Assembly: GCA_003170575.1 (NCBI GenBank)
Contig: PMZB01000271.1
Coordinates: 1-8,717 of the forward strand
DNA: 8,717 nt
Source: Chlamydiia bacterium
GTDB taxonomy: Bacteria; Chlamydiota; Chlamydiia; Chlamydiales; FEN-1388
Reading direction: 5' to 3'
Shown here: positions 1 to 7,174 of the stretch, one piece after another
How the letters are laid out: every line of letters begins with the position of its first letter
Numbering within the stretch: the first letter of the stretch is position 1
Translations under genes and position numbers: made by a program
Notes under the pieces: generated by a model
Databases searched by the model: none
What the model was told of the DNA's origin: nothing
The model's input: only the letters and a program-made list of their open reading frames with translations

Positions 1-10
1 GTCTCTCTCT

Positions 11-1459
11 TTGGTAAAATGTAGTTACTGGGTTCAAGCCGTTTCAGATCAACCTATGGATGAAAAAATTGCTTCTATCGAGAAAACCTTAGTACAAAAA
101 TATATAAAACTCTCTCTTTCCGATTATCTCAACTCAAACTTTTCTGGGACTCTGGATGAGAATCAAATAGCGTCTTTTTTGGAAGGAACTGGAGAGAACC
201 CTCCCCAAGCATCGAGCGATCAGCAAGCAACTCTCCGAATGGCTCTTGAGGGTATTGCAACTAATCGAACATCCTATCCTCTTCTTAGTCGCGGCATTGG
301 AGAAAAAACTTTATCCATTCTTAGAAAAAACCTGGAACTCGATGTGTACATTGATATTTCCCAGGATGAAACCATCAAAAAGTTGCGAGACGCCCTCCTA
401 AAACAAAAAGTCCCGCAAGAAGATATACTGAAAATTATTGAGGGTTGTATGTCAAACTGGGAGGGATTTACACGACCTAGCAAAACCAGTCCAAACCTTC
501 TCCAACAAATTCACGGAATAAAACATCTCAAAGTATATAAAGACCCAATAACAGGAGAATTTTTGGCTGATTATGGGAAAGAAACTTTGAGAATCGGCGG
601 AATGAAGCGTGCAAAAAAGGGTTTGCGAATCCTTCCTCGCGGAGAGCAGGCTTCGATTGTACGATACACTCCTCGCACAAAAGGGATGTCCTTCGAAGAT
701 GCCTCCTATCAACTCGATATCAACCAGGAGCTAATGGCAAGGAAGATGTTGGGGGAAATCCCCTACCTCCTTGGTATGCAGATGGTCTCCTATATAAGTG
801 AAGATGGAAGGGAGAAAATGAGGCCTGTAGCTGAAGAATGTGAAGGAACTCTAGCGGACTGCATGTTTTCCGAAGGCGATATTTTTTCCAAGGTATCACT
901 TGCCCCCTCCGATCAAAAGCCAGAAGTAGCACTACAAACATGCCTGGATGCACTGACCGCCTTGGCAGCAATACATAGTAAGGGATTTGTCCATTTGGAT
1001 ATAAAACCAGATAATATCCTGTTTTTACAAGGCCGTGGAAGACTGTCAGATCTTGGACTCTGCATGAAAACAAAGGAAAGCCTAAGCAGACGGGGAACCC
1101 AAGGGTTTATTGCTCCAGAGCTCCTGGAAGGAACTTCTCTTGCCGATCCCAAGATGGATATGTTCTCATTTGGCATGACCCTGCTTGCACTCACAAACCC
1201 CCAATCCACAGGAGCTCTTGCTCAAATGCAACTTGACCTGGAATCCAACATATGTACAAAAAAAGCTTACTTAGAAAAGCTTTCAGAGGTTCGCAACAAA
1301 TTAAACACCAACTCACCTCTAGAAAATCTTATCTTTAAATTAATTAATCCAGATCCAAATCAAAGACCAGAGGCAACAGCTGCACTCATCGAACTACAAA
1401 ATATTAAAACACTCCCCAGATTATCTGAGGCATCTTTTAGTCAAAAAAATGTTCCCTAG
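11..1459 (+). CDS. Eukaryotic-type Ser/Thr protein kinase-like protein, 5' end possibly outside the window
   Basis: The C-terminal half is a Hanks-type kinase fold expected to phosphorylate protein Ser/Thr in the cytosol or in a host cell. Seen, numbering from TTG 11: a glycine-loop-like stretch near I195-L205, a helix-C glutamate candidate E240, catalytic loop HLDIKPDN at 328-335 (D330, K332, N335), a DLG in place of DFG at 347-349, the APE motif at 368-370 after GTQGFI, and the subdomain IX aspartate D383 in DMFSFG. The beta-3 position reads I-V-R (R218) where a lysine is expected, so activity is uncertain. Residues 1-165 are mostly helical, charged and unrecognised. No transmembrane segment is evident. 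Neither TTG 11 nor the in-frame ATG at 56 has a Shine-Dalgarno sequence, and the frame is open to base 2, so the true start may be upstream. It is convergent with the next gene. The kinase-fold call is firm; substrate and activity are unknown. Confidence 0.85.
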   Translation: MVKCSYWVQAVSDQPMDEKIASIEKTLVQKYIKLSLSDYLNSNFSGTLDENQIASFLEGTGENPPQASSDQQATLRMALEGIATNRTSYPLLSRGIGEKTLSILRKNLELDVYIDISQDETIKKLRDALLKQKVPQEDILKIIEGCMSNWEGFTRPSKTSPNLLQQIHGIKHLKVYKDPITGEFLADYGKETLRIGGMKRAKKGLRILPRGEQASIVRYTPRTKGMSFEDASYQLDINQELMARKMLGEIPYLLGMQMVSYISEDGREKMRPVAEECEGTLADCMFSEGDIFSKVSLAPSDQKPEVALQTCLDALTALAAIHSKGFVHLDIKPDNILFLQGRGRLSDLGLCMKTKESLSRRGTQGFIAPELLEGTSLADPKMDMFSFGMTLLALTNPQSTGALAQMQLDLESNICTKKAYLEKLSEVRNKLNTNSPLENLIFKLINPDPNQRPEATAALIELQNIKTLPRLSEASFSQKNVP

Positions 1460-1583
1460 GAAAGGAAAGACATCGACTCAGGAGAGTTTCATACAGCTCA
1501 GGAAGATCCTCCCACCATAGGCAAAGAGATTATTTGACAAGTACTCCCTCGAAAACGTCTTGGAGCATTGATTTGTGAAGTTT
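1460..1583. other. Short convergent intergenic spacer
   Basis: This 124-bp gap separates the 3' ends of the kinase-like gene and the DUF4143 ATPase gene. I see no G+C-rich hairpin followed by a T run on either strand, so no intrinsic terminator can be called. The open frames across it read like antisense. Confidence 0.5.
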
Positions 1584-2819
1584 TCATAGTAACGTCCACG
1601 GGATCGCAAGCGTCTGCTCATCCAATTGATAGACCTCGGTTCCTGCATATATGATAAGCGCTGGTTGAATTTTTTTGTGAGGATAGGTTTTCCGAAACGC
1701 ATTCAGCCCTGAGCAATCAGCCTTGGTCAGATTGGTCTTACATTTTATTTCTATAGGATACACCTTACCATTTTTTTCCAAGATCAGATCCACTTCCGCT
1801 CCTCCAGCGGTTCTCCAATGGTAAAAAGAAGACTCAAGAGGGATTGATGCACATTGTTGATGAAGCCAATTGACAACCCATGTTTCAAAAATCGCCCCCA
1901 GTCTCGGATGAACTGCAAGACTCTCTGGCGTATCAATTTTCTGCAGGTAACAGGCAAAACCAGAATCCTTGAAATATCCCTTTTTCTTTCCTGAAATCCT
2001 CTTTATAGAATTGCCATGGAAAGGAGAAAGTTCAAACCATTGGTATGAAAATGTAAACAGATCAAGCCACCGTCGTGCAGTTGATGGGGTAATCCCAATC
2101 TCTCGTCCTAATTGGGATGAATTGATTTCCTGCGCTGTTAACGAAGCACTCAATCCCAAAAATCTATCAAATTCAGCCAGTTGGCGAATCTCTTCTTGGC
2201 CGCGAATGTCACGATCAACATACGTCTGCAAATAGGATCGAAAATAGTTTGATATCTGAGAAGTTGGGAGTTCAACTGTTCCAGGAAGAGTCCCGCGAAA
2301 GAGAAACTCAGTGAGCGGATAAAACGTCGACGGTATTTTAGACCTGTCTTTATAAAAGTAGGACGGGTCCTCTAAATACCGAGGAAGCCAGCCGCATTCT
2401 TCTCCATGACCTAAAATTTCTTCCGGCGTAAAGGAGTCGAGATGAAAGACAGCCACCCTCCCTGCCATACTCTCAGCCACAGACCTAAGCACACTCAAAT
2501 TTTGTGACCCTGTAAGGAAATACTGCCCTTTTTGTTCCGTCTGATCCATCCTCCGTTTCAGGGCTGCGAGCAATTCAGGTACATACTGCACTTCGTCCAG
2601 GATGAGTGGAGGAGGAAATGATTGTAAAAATAAATCAGGATCTTTTCTGGCATTATACAGATCTTGAATGGGATCGAAAACGAAATTTTTCATCTCGGGG
2701 AACAAGTGGGAAAGTAAGGTCGATTTCCCGACTTGGCGAGCTCCTAAGAGAAGAATCGCCTTAAAATAGGTAGCAGCCTGGCGAATCGGCTGCTCCAAGT
2801 GCCGCCGTAAGTACTCCAT
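1584..2819 (-). CDS. AAA_14/DUF4143-family ATPase
   Basis: This 411-residue protein has the standard architecture of the widespread AAA_14 + DUF4143 ATPases, whose cellular role is largely undefined. Seen: Walker A GARQVGKST at 26-34, Walker B LILDE at 72-76, and a sensor-type FLTGSQN at 101-107. A middle helix-turn-helix-like segment contains TPSTARRWLDLF. The C-terminal PD-(D/E)XK-like core has D344 in AEVDLIL and E357-x-K359 in IEIKCK. The start is ATG 2819 because AAGGAA lies 6 nt upstream on this strand; a TTG at 2861 would add 14 residues without support and would overlap a putative promoter. Family length is usually about 380-450, so it looks complete. It stands alone, diverging from the S9 peptidase gene. 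Such proteins recur in genomes rich in mobile DNA and are sometimes discussed as toxin-like or transposon-associated; nothing here proves either. The family call is firm. Confidence 0.93.
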   Translation of the reverse strand: MEYLRRHLEQPIRQAATYFKAILLLGARQVGKSTLLSHLFPEMKNFVFDPIQDLYNARKDPDLFLQSFPPPLILDEVQYVPELLAALKRRMDQTEQKGQYFLTGSQNLSVLRSVAESMAGRVAVFHLDSFTPEEILGHGEECGWLPRYLEDPSYFYKDRSKIPSTFYPLTEFLFRGTLPGTVELPTSQISNYFRSYLQTYVDRDIRGQEEIRQLAEFDRFLGLSASLTAQEINSSQLGREIGITPSTARRWLDLFTFSYQWFELSPFHGNSIKRISGKKKGYFKDSGFACYLQKIDTPESLAVHPRLGAIFETWVVNWLHQQCASIPLESSFYHWRTAGGAEVDLILEKNGKVYPIEIKCKTNLTKADCSGLNAFRKTYPHKKIQPALIIYAGTEVYQLDEQTLAIPWTLL

Positions 2820-2852
2820 GAGAATTCCTTGCAATTTGATTATGCTATCCCC

Positions 2853-2881
2853 ATTTTGCAAGGTATTTCAAAGTTAGTCAA
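2853..2881 (-). promoter_or_regulatory. Putative sigma-70-type promoter of the DUF4143 ATPase gene
   Basis: On the minus strand TTGACT (2881-2876) lies 17 bp before CAAAAT (2858-2853), about 34 bp upstream of ATG 2819. The -35 matches 5/6 and the -10 matches 4/6 of the consensus, with ideal spacing. The -35 box overlaps the left arm of the interrupted palindrome at 2865-2907, so a protein bound there could block it. Confidence 0.4.
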
Positions 2882-2907
2882 TCACAATTTGATACTATCT
2901 TTGAAAT
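2865..2907. promoter_or_regulatory. 43-nt interrupted palindrome in the divergent control region, possible operator or hairpin
   Basis: The arms are 2865-2878 and 2894-2907, complementary at 13 of 14 positions, with ATTTCAAAG/CTTTGAAAT perfect at the outer ends. Inside, ATCA (2881-2884) and TGAT (2890-2893) also pair around CAATT, leaving a 2-nt CA bulge. There is no U tract, so it is not an intrinsic terminator. Its place between two divergent genes and over a -35 box favours an operator; a hairpin or a small mobile-repeat remnant are alternatives. Confidence 0.5.
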
Positions 2908-2995
2908 CAAGCCTTGGCTCTTGCACCGGAGTATTCAAGGCCATGTTGGAAAAGAACAACCAAGTTTCCATCCTTTTATCCTAAAAAACGACCGT

Positions 2996-3001
2996 TATAA
3001 T
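2996..3001 (+). promoter_or_regulatory. Putative -10 box upstream of the S9 peptidase gene
   Basis: A perfect TATAAT lies 64 bp before ATG 3066. No convincing -35 hexamer is found at 16-18 bp spacing (the best is CTTTTA at 2973-2978), so the call rests on the -10 box and its location. Confidence 0.33.
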
Positions 3002-3052
3002 TGACGCGTACGTCTCATCTGCTGTATAGCTGAGATTGGCTGCCTTGATGCA

Positions 3053-3058
3053 AAGGAG
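3053..3058 (+). promoter_or_regulatory. Ribosome binding site that fixes the S9 peptidase start
   Basis: AAGGAG stands 7 nt before ATG 3066. It supports that start over an in-frame TTG at 3036 and ATG at 3048. The ATG at 3048 lies upstream of this site and has no comparable one of its own. Confidence 0.8.
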
Positions 3059-3065
3059 AGACTGT

Positions 3066-5435
3066 ATGTCAGGTATCGAACCGTCTGAAATTGAGAGAGG
3101 ATCTTTTGAGAGCCATGAGTTGAGTGGCTCGAAGGCCGCTTCACGAGGAGAAAGAGACGAGCGATGTCGTGCGTTGCTCGAGGTAGCACAAGGCGTATTT
3201 TCCTCGATTCATGATACAAGTGACGAATGCCAAGCCAGGAAAAAAGAGGTGTATGCGCTCATCGAAAAGTCCCGGCATGAGGATTCTGATCTTGAAGAAG
3301 CGACTCGTAAAATTCAGGCGGTTTTAAAGAGCGTGGTGCACTTTGTTCCAGCCGATCAACAAGCAGCCGTCATCCAACGCATAGAGCCCTCAGCAGTATC
3401 TGCAAGCCAGAAAGTCGAGACTGCTCAGATCCCTCCCATTCTCGACGGCGAGGTGTTCTTTAAAGATCCGGAAATTTGCGCAGCTCAGCTCTCTCCAGAT
3501 GGTAGGTACATGTCCTTCTTAAAGCCGTCTCAGGGCTTTCTCAACGTATGGGTCAAAAAGACCGACGAGCCTTTTGAGGCGGCCCATCCTGTCACCCATG
3601 ACTCGTCCCGTTCGATTTACGAACATTCTTGGAGCCGCGATGGCCGATACATTCTTTATTCGCAAGATCAAGCGGGCGACGAAAATTTCCACATGTATGC
3701 AGTTGACCCATATTCAGAATCACCGGCACGTGATCTGACCCCATATGGAGCCGTAAAGACCAAACTTCTATGCATTCCGAAGAGCCCCCCAAATATTCCA
3801 AACAACCCCCCAAATGAAGTGTGCGTGGGTCTAAATGAACGTGATGTGCACTACCACGATGTTTATTGCATCAATCTGTCGACAGGCGAGCGAAGGCTGG
3901 TACAGCAAAATAACGATGATATCGGCGAATGGTTTTTAGACCTCTATGGCAATGTCCGAGTTGGAATGCGGGCGACGAGTCAGGGGGATACAGAACTCCT
4001 CCGCGTTGACCCTGACGGCATGCATCCAGTTTGGTCATGCTCTAAAAAGGAGAGCGTCCGTCCAATTGCCTTTCACAAAGATGGCCGACACCTATACATG
4101 GCGACAAATAAGGGAGATACTAACCTGTCCCGTCTTGTTCTTCTCGATAGTATGACAGGGGAAGAAAAGGTTGTAGATTCAGATCCTGAAGGCGAAGTTG
4201 ATTTCGAAGAGATGCAGTTTTCCGAAAAGACTGATGAACTTGTGGCAACGACATATGTCGGCGACAGGTTGAGAAGATATTTTAAAGACAAAGAGGGAGG
4301 ATATTTTTCGGACTCGGCCAAAGGCTGGGAGAGCGATTTTCAGGTGCTCAAACGTGCCCTCCCCAAGGGTTGTGAGATTTATTTTATCACTTCGATGCAA
4401 GAAGATGATAAGTGGATCGTGAGAGTTCGCAGTGATATTGCTCCACAAACAGCATATCTATTTGACAGAACAACGAAAAAGCTTGAGTTCCTCTACAAAT
4501 CTTTTCCATCCCTACCCACCGAGCACCTCGCACCCATGCGACCGATTGCTTACACCTCCGGTGAGGGCCAGAATCGCCAGACAATTCACGGGTATCTAAC
4601 GATACCTAAGGGAAGGGAGGAAAGAAATCTTCCTCTTGTGGTCTTTCCGCACGGAGGACCTTGGGCGAGAGACACCTGGGGATATAACTCGTATGTCCAG
4701 TATTTGGCGAACCGTGGATATGCCGTTTTGCAAATGAATTTTCGCGGGTCGACTGGGTATGGGAAAAATTTTGAAACTGCCGGTCACAAGCAATTTGGCG
4801 ATATGATGCAACTTGACATCACCAATGGTGTGAAGTATCTCATCGATCGGCAGATCGTCGATCCGGGTAGGGTCGCTATCTTTGGGGTGTCGTACGGCGG
4901 GTACGCTACCATCGCTGGCCTTGCCTTTACACCAGAGGTGTACAAAGCTGGAATTTCCATTGCTGGATATGCGAACTTAATCACGCTCCTCAACAGCCGG
5001 CCAGAAGACTGGGTCATGGCGAAGGGTCTCTTCAAAGAGAGCATAGGGGATCCTTCCAATCCCGAAGATGTGGCCCGACTGGAGCGGCAGTCTCCTCTTT
5101 TTTCTGCCGATAAGATTGTCACTCCCCTTATGGTCATCCAGGGAGCAAGGGACCCTCGGGTGAAGAAGGCCGAAGCGGATCGAATTGTTGTTGCCTTGCG
5201 CGATCTTCGCAAAGAGGTGGACTATCTCCTCGCCCCCGATGAAGGACATGGGTTAGCAGCATCTACAAATATTCTTGCTAGCATGGCGGCCGTTGAAAAA
5301 TTTCTAGCCAAACACATAGGTGGCCTTTGCCAGGAGAACGTTCCTGCACCAATTACTGCTCGCTTGCGAGAGATTACTGTTGATGTCAATACCGTTGAGC
5401 TCAAGGAAAAACATCCAACAAAACCACCGAAATAA
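3066..5435 (+). CDS. S9-family prolyl oligopeptidase-like serine peptidase (acylaminoacyl-peptidase type)
   Basis: This predicted 789-residue cytosolic hydrolase is expected to cleave peptides that fit inside the propeller cavity. Seen: a charged helical N-terminal segment (about 1-125); a beta-propeller of TolB/WD-like blades, for example SPDGRY at 143-148 and later SRDGRY and KDGRH; then an alpha/beta-hydrolase domain (about 495-765). HGGP at 529-532 is the family's oxyanion-side motif, FRGSTGYG follows, and the nucleophile elbow is GVSYGG with Ser609. Asp696 (GARDPR) and His728 (DEGHG) complete the triad with spacings normal for S9C. No signal peptide or membrane segment is seen. The N-terminal segment and a 35-residue basic C-terminal tail ending KPPK lie beyond the usual core. 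It is monocistronic, with a strong Shine-Dalgarno site. G+C looks slightly higher than in neighbouring genes by eye. The family is firm; the substrate is unknown. Confidence 0.95.
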   Translation: MSGIEPSEIERGSFESHELSGSKAASRGERDERCRALLEVAQGVFSSIHDTSDECQARKKEVYALIEKSRHEDSDLEEATRKIQAVLKSVVHFVPADQQAAVIQRIEPSAVSASQKVETAQIPPILDGEVFFKDPEICAAQLSPDGRYMSFLKPSQGFLNVWVKKTDEPFEAAHPVTHDSSRSIYEHSWSRDGRYILYSQDQAGDENFHMYAVDPYSESPARDLTPYGAVKTKLLCIPKSPPNIPNNPPNEVCVGLNERDVHYHDVYCINLSTGERRLVQQNNDDIGEWFLDLYGNVRVGMRATSQGDTELLRVDPDGMHPVWSCSKKESVRPIAFHKDGRHLYMATNKGDTNLSRLVLLDSMTGEEKVVDSDPEGEVDFEEMQFSEKTDELVATTYVGDRLRRYFKDKEGGYFSDSAKGWESDFQVLKRALPKGCEIYFITSMQEDDKWIVRVRSDIAPQTAYLFDRTTKKLEFLYKSFPSLPTEHLAPMRPIAYTSGEGQNRQTIHGYLTIPKGREERNLPLVVFPHGGPWARDTWGYNSYVQYLANRGYAVLQMNFRGSTGYGKNFETAGHKQFGDMMQLDITNGVKYLIDRQIVDPGRVAIFGVSYGGYATIAGLAFTPEVYKAGISIAGYANLITLLNSRPEDWVMAKGLFKESIGDPSNPEDVARLERQSPLFSADKIVTPLMVIQGARDPRVKKAEADRIVVALRDLRKEVDYLLAPDEGHGLAASTNILASMAAVEKFLAKHIGGLCQENVPAPITARLREITVDVNTVELKEKHPTKPPK

Positions 5436-5485
5436 AAAGAGTTCGTTAAGTCCGTTTTCAATGCTGAGCACCATATCTATCTGCG

Positions 5486-6025
5486 TTATAAAACCGTATC
5501 GTCCCTATGTTTAACACGGCCTTCAAAAAGAGCGATCCAGGATGCATTGTCGCTGAGAGGGGGAGAAGGAGGAGGGCTCTTTTCTGCTTTTGAACGCGGC
5601 GTGGATTGGTGAGGTTTCGTTTTTTTCGACAACCGTGAGTGTGCTTTCTTTTCTATTTCCCTAAAAAAAGCGGAAACAGACAGCACCTCTACACGCTCAA
5701 AACGAACTTTTTGCATCAAAAGTTTATCGGAAGTGACCACCTTCGTCCGATGCCGCTTGCTCGTGGAAAGACATTCAACATATTCAATAATATAGTCATC
5801 TGCAGTTTGGTCAAAATCCGTATAGACAACTTCAAGAGAGTGAAAGTGATGTCGCTCCAACTCCCCTGCTTGCCGATGAGAGTCTAAAACCACGATAAGG
5901 TTCAGATGAGAAGCCTCGGCTAGAAGATTCAATTTCTCAAATAGCCGGACTCTCTGTTCTTCCAAAGATCCATCTGAATCTTTTTCGCGAAACAAAATAT
6001 TGTACCCATCTAACAAATATTCCAT
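5486..6025 (-). CDS. YacP/Rae1-like NYN-domain RNase-like protein
   Basis: The 179-residue protein begins with the NYN signature MEYLLDGYN and belongs to the PIN-like YacP family. Bacillus Rae1 is the studied member, a ribosome-associated mRNA endonuclease. Seen: acidic and polar candidates for metal binding at D6, N9, D48 (VVLDSH), D76/D77 (TADDYI) and D100 (VVTSD), in the family order. Residues 128-158 form a basic Pro/Ser/Lys-rich linker, followed by a short C-terminal DNASWIALFEG motif. I chose ATG 6025 because the domain starts there. The frame is open up to 6199, but that would run translation through the upstream gene's terminator. The Shine-Dalgarno site is poor: AGGA only 3 nt away, or GGAG 12 nt away. 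It is convergent with the S9 gene, with 50 bp between them and no visible terminator. The domain call is firm; the RNA target is unknown. Confidence 0.88.
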   Translation of the reverse strand: MEYLLDGYNILFREKDSDGSLEEQRVRLFEKLNLLAEASHLNLIVVLDSHRQAGELERHHFHSLEVVYTDFDQTADDYIIEYVECLSTSKRHRTKVVTSDKLLMQKVRFERVEVLSVSAFFREIEKKAHSRLSKKTKPHQSTPRSKAEKSPPPSPPLSDNASWIALFEGRVKHRDDTVL

Positions 6026-6094
6026 CGATCCTAGAATCTCCAAGGTTTGACAGTCGGTTTTACGTGGTACTCCCTCCGAAGATGAAATCAATAG

Positions 6095-6112
6095 AAAAGT
6101 ACTAAAAGTACT
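6095..6112. repeat. Tandem 9-bp repeat AAAAGTACT x2 upstream of the NYN gene
   Basis: Two exact head-to-tail copies each contain the palindrome AGTACT. Together they also make a 7-bp inverted repeat AAGTACT-AAA-AGTACTT (6097-6113). It lies 70-90 bp upstream of ATG 6025, between the collagen-gene terminator and the NYN start, where the NYN promoter should be. This suggests an operator, but chance in A+T-rich DNA is possible. Confidence 0.4.
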
Positions 6113-6163
6113 TGAAGCCAAAAGGATATCCTGGAGTAATTTCAAGGACTTTTTCAATAGAAG

Positions 6164-6196
6164 AAAAAGCCACAGGAGGCCAAATGAGGCCTCCTG
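6164..6196 (-). terminator. Rho-independent terminator of the collagen-like gene
   Basis: On the minus strand a perfect 9-bp G+C-rich stem (arms 6196-6188 and 6181-6173, CAGGAGGCC/GGCCTCCTG) with a 6-nt loop is followed within 4 nt by TTTTT (6168-6164). It sits 27 bp after the collagen-like stop codon, so transcription of that gene should end here. The NYN gene downstream then needs its own promoter. Confidence 0.87.
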
Positions 6197-6222
6197 CACA
6201 TAAGCGAAATCGGGAAAGAGAT

Positions 6223-7101
6223 CTAACTTCCGAGCCTGATTAATGTCAACGTCCCGCCGACTGTATTGCGATTGGTGCTATCGATAAACACGCTGTTGTT
6301 AAGGTGCAAGTTGCATTGGTTTTGAGCTTGGAAAACAAGGCCCAAGCCCACCTGGTCTCCTGTATTAAATGTATAGATACACTGCCCGTAGCCTGAGACA
6401 GCTCTGAATAAATTAGGTTCCCACTTTAGTGCTATATCAGCAAGAGTGAGAGGAACTGAACCGATCCCCAAAGTCGGTCCCCCGTTGGTGAGAGTAGGAG
6501 TAATGTATGAATACAAAGTCGGAGGTGATGCCAGAAACCCTGATCTATTTTCGAGAACTGCTAAATCCAGCATAGACTGTGCGATATATTCGGGGCCTGC
6601 TACAGCCGTAAACCCATACATAATCAGGTAGGTCCCCGGGGTGACGATAGTAAACTGATTGTTCGCAAATGTCACATCTGAGGAAGTTACCACTGCTCCC
6701 GTCAACCCGATAGGAATTTGCTGGATGTTTATATCACTAGGATTTGAGCTTAGAGGGTCTGAGTGGTACGTAACAGCATCTCCTACACCAGCTACTATAC
6801 TAACTCCTACACCAGCTTCAAAATCTGAATCCTGCGGCGACAAAGAAAAACTTTGGCCTGAGGCGATAGAACAGGTACCATTAGAGCCATTCGTACCGTT
6901 AATGCCGTTACTACCATTAACACCATTCACCCCATAATGCCCTCTATGGCCCCGTGGACCACGATGATGATGCCCCTTCGAGATAAGCACTTGCCCATCA
7001 TCACGATTTGGGACGTCCGCCTGTGCCGAGCTGCAAGAGAGAGGCCCTACAGCAGAACACACTGATAAAACTCTCAGAAAAATGACAGGAAAAACCTTCA
7101 T
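6223..7101 (-). CDS. Secreted collagen-like protein with C1q/BclA-like C-terminal domain
   Basis: This 292-residue predicted exported trimer may act in surface adhesion or filament formation. Seen: a signal peptide (basic start, hydrophobic 3-22) with a type I cleavage site after AQA at about residue 28; a His/Arg-rich lead-in (about 44-47); ten Gly-X-Y triplets from G48 to C77, first GPR/GHR/GHY and then Asn-rich GVN/GSN/GIN/GTN; and a 215-residue beta-rich domain. This last part resembles the jelly-roll trimerisation heads of BclA/C1q-type proteins: TPGTYLIMYGF in the middle, GDQVGLGLVF, and a VGGTLTLIRLG end. C77 caps the collagen stretch and could cross-link chains. I use ATG 7101 rather than 7146 because the signal peptide begins there and a G6 run (7111-7106) sits 4 nt upstream. 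The collagen run is short compared with most bacterial collagens. Architecture is clear; the role is inferred. Confidence 0.86.
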   Translation of the reverse strand: MKVFPVIFLRVLSVCSAVGPLSCSSAQADVPNRDDGQVLISKGHHHRGPRGHRGHYGVNGVNGSNGINGTNGSNGTCSIASGQSFSLSPQDSDFEAGVGVSIVAGVGDAVTYHSDPLSSNPSDINIQQIPIGLTGAVVTSSDVTFANNQFTIVTPGTYLIMYGFTAVAGPEYIAQSMLDLAVLENRSGFLASPPTLYSYITPTLTNGGPTLGIGSVPLTLADIALKWEPNLFRAVSGYGQCIYTFNTGDQVGLGLVFQAQNQCNLHLNNSVFIDSTNRNTVGGTLTLIRLGS

Positions 7102-7168
7102 ACAACCCCCCACGAAATTGAAATAAATCCTTAACTCCAAGAGCACACTAAGAAAACATTCATTCCGG

Positions 7169-7174
7169 ATTGTA
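7169..7174 (-). promoter_or_regulatory. Candidate -10 box for the collagen-like gene
   Basis: On the minus strand TACAAT (7174-7169) matches 5/6 of TATAAT, 68 bp before ATG 7101. No good -35 is found at normal spacing, so this is weak. It overlaps the decayed tail of the oxidoreductase remnant. Confidence 0.22.

Noticed and set aside
4784..5249. Two long antisense ORFs under the S9 catalytic domain
   Set aside because: They overlap the nucleophile elbow and triad of a clearly real gene and read as Arg/Ser-rich antisense.
1541..6075. GTACTCCCTC occurring near 1541 and near 6068
   Set aside because: A 10-bp match with no shared flanks in 8.7 kb is probably chance.
6026..6199. 58-residue hydrophobic N-terminal extension of the NYN protein
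   Set aside because: It would start at GTG inside the terminator hairpin and places a membrane-like helix before a domain that normally begins at its MEYLLDGYN equivalent.
6659..6937. Plus-strand ORF of 92 codons with a Pro/Leu-repeat end
   Set aside because: It is the mirror of the collagen triplets on the opposite strand.
6855..6960. Short periodic DNA repeat, considered as a CRISPR or minisatellite
   Set aside because: The period is 3-9 bp and is explained by Gly-X-Y codons; there are no spacer-sized units.
7030..7101. Lipobox in the collagen-like signal peptide (PLSC)
   Set aside because: Pro at -3 and Leu at -2 do not fit a bacterial lipobox; AQA followed by Asp is a better type I site.
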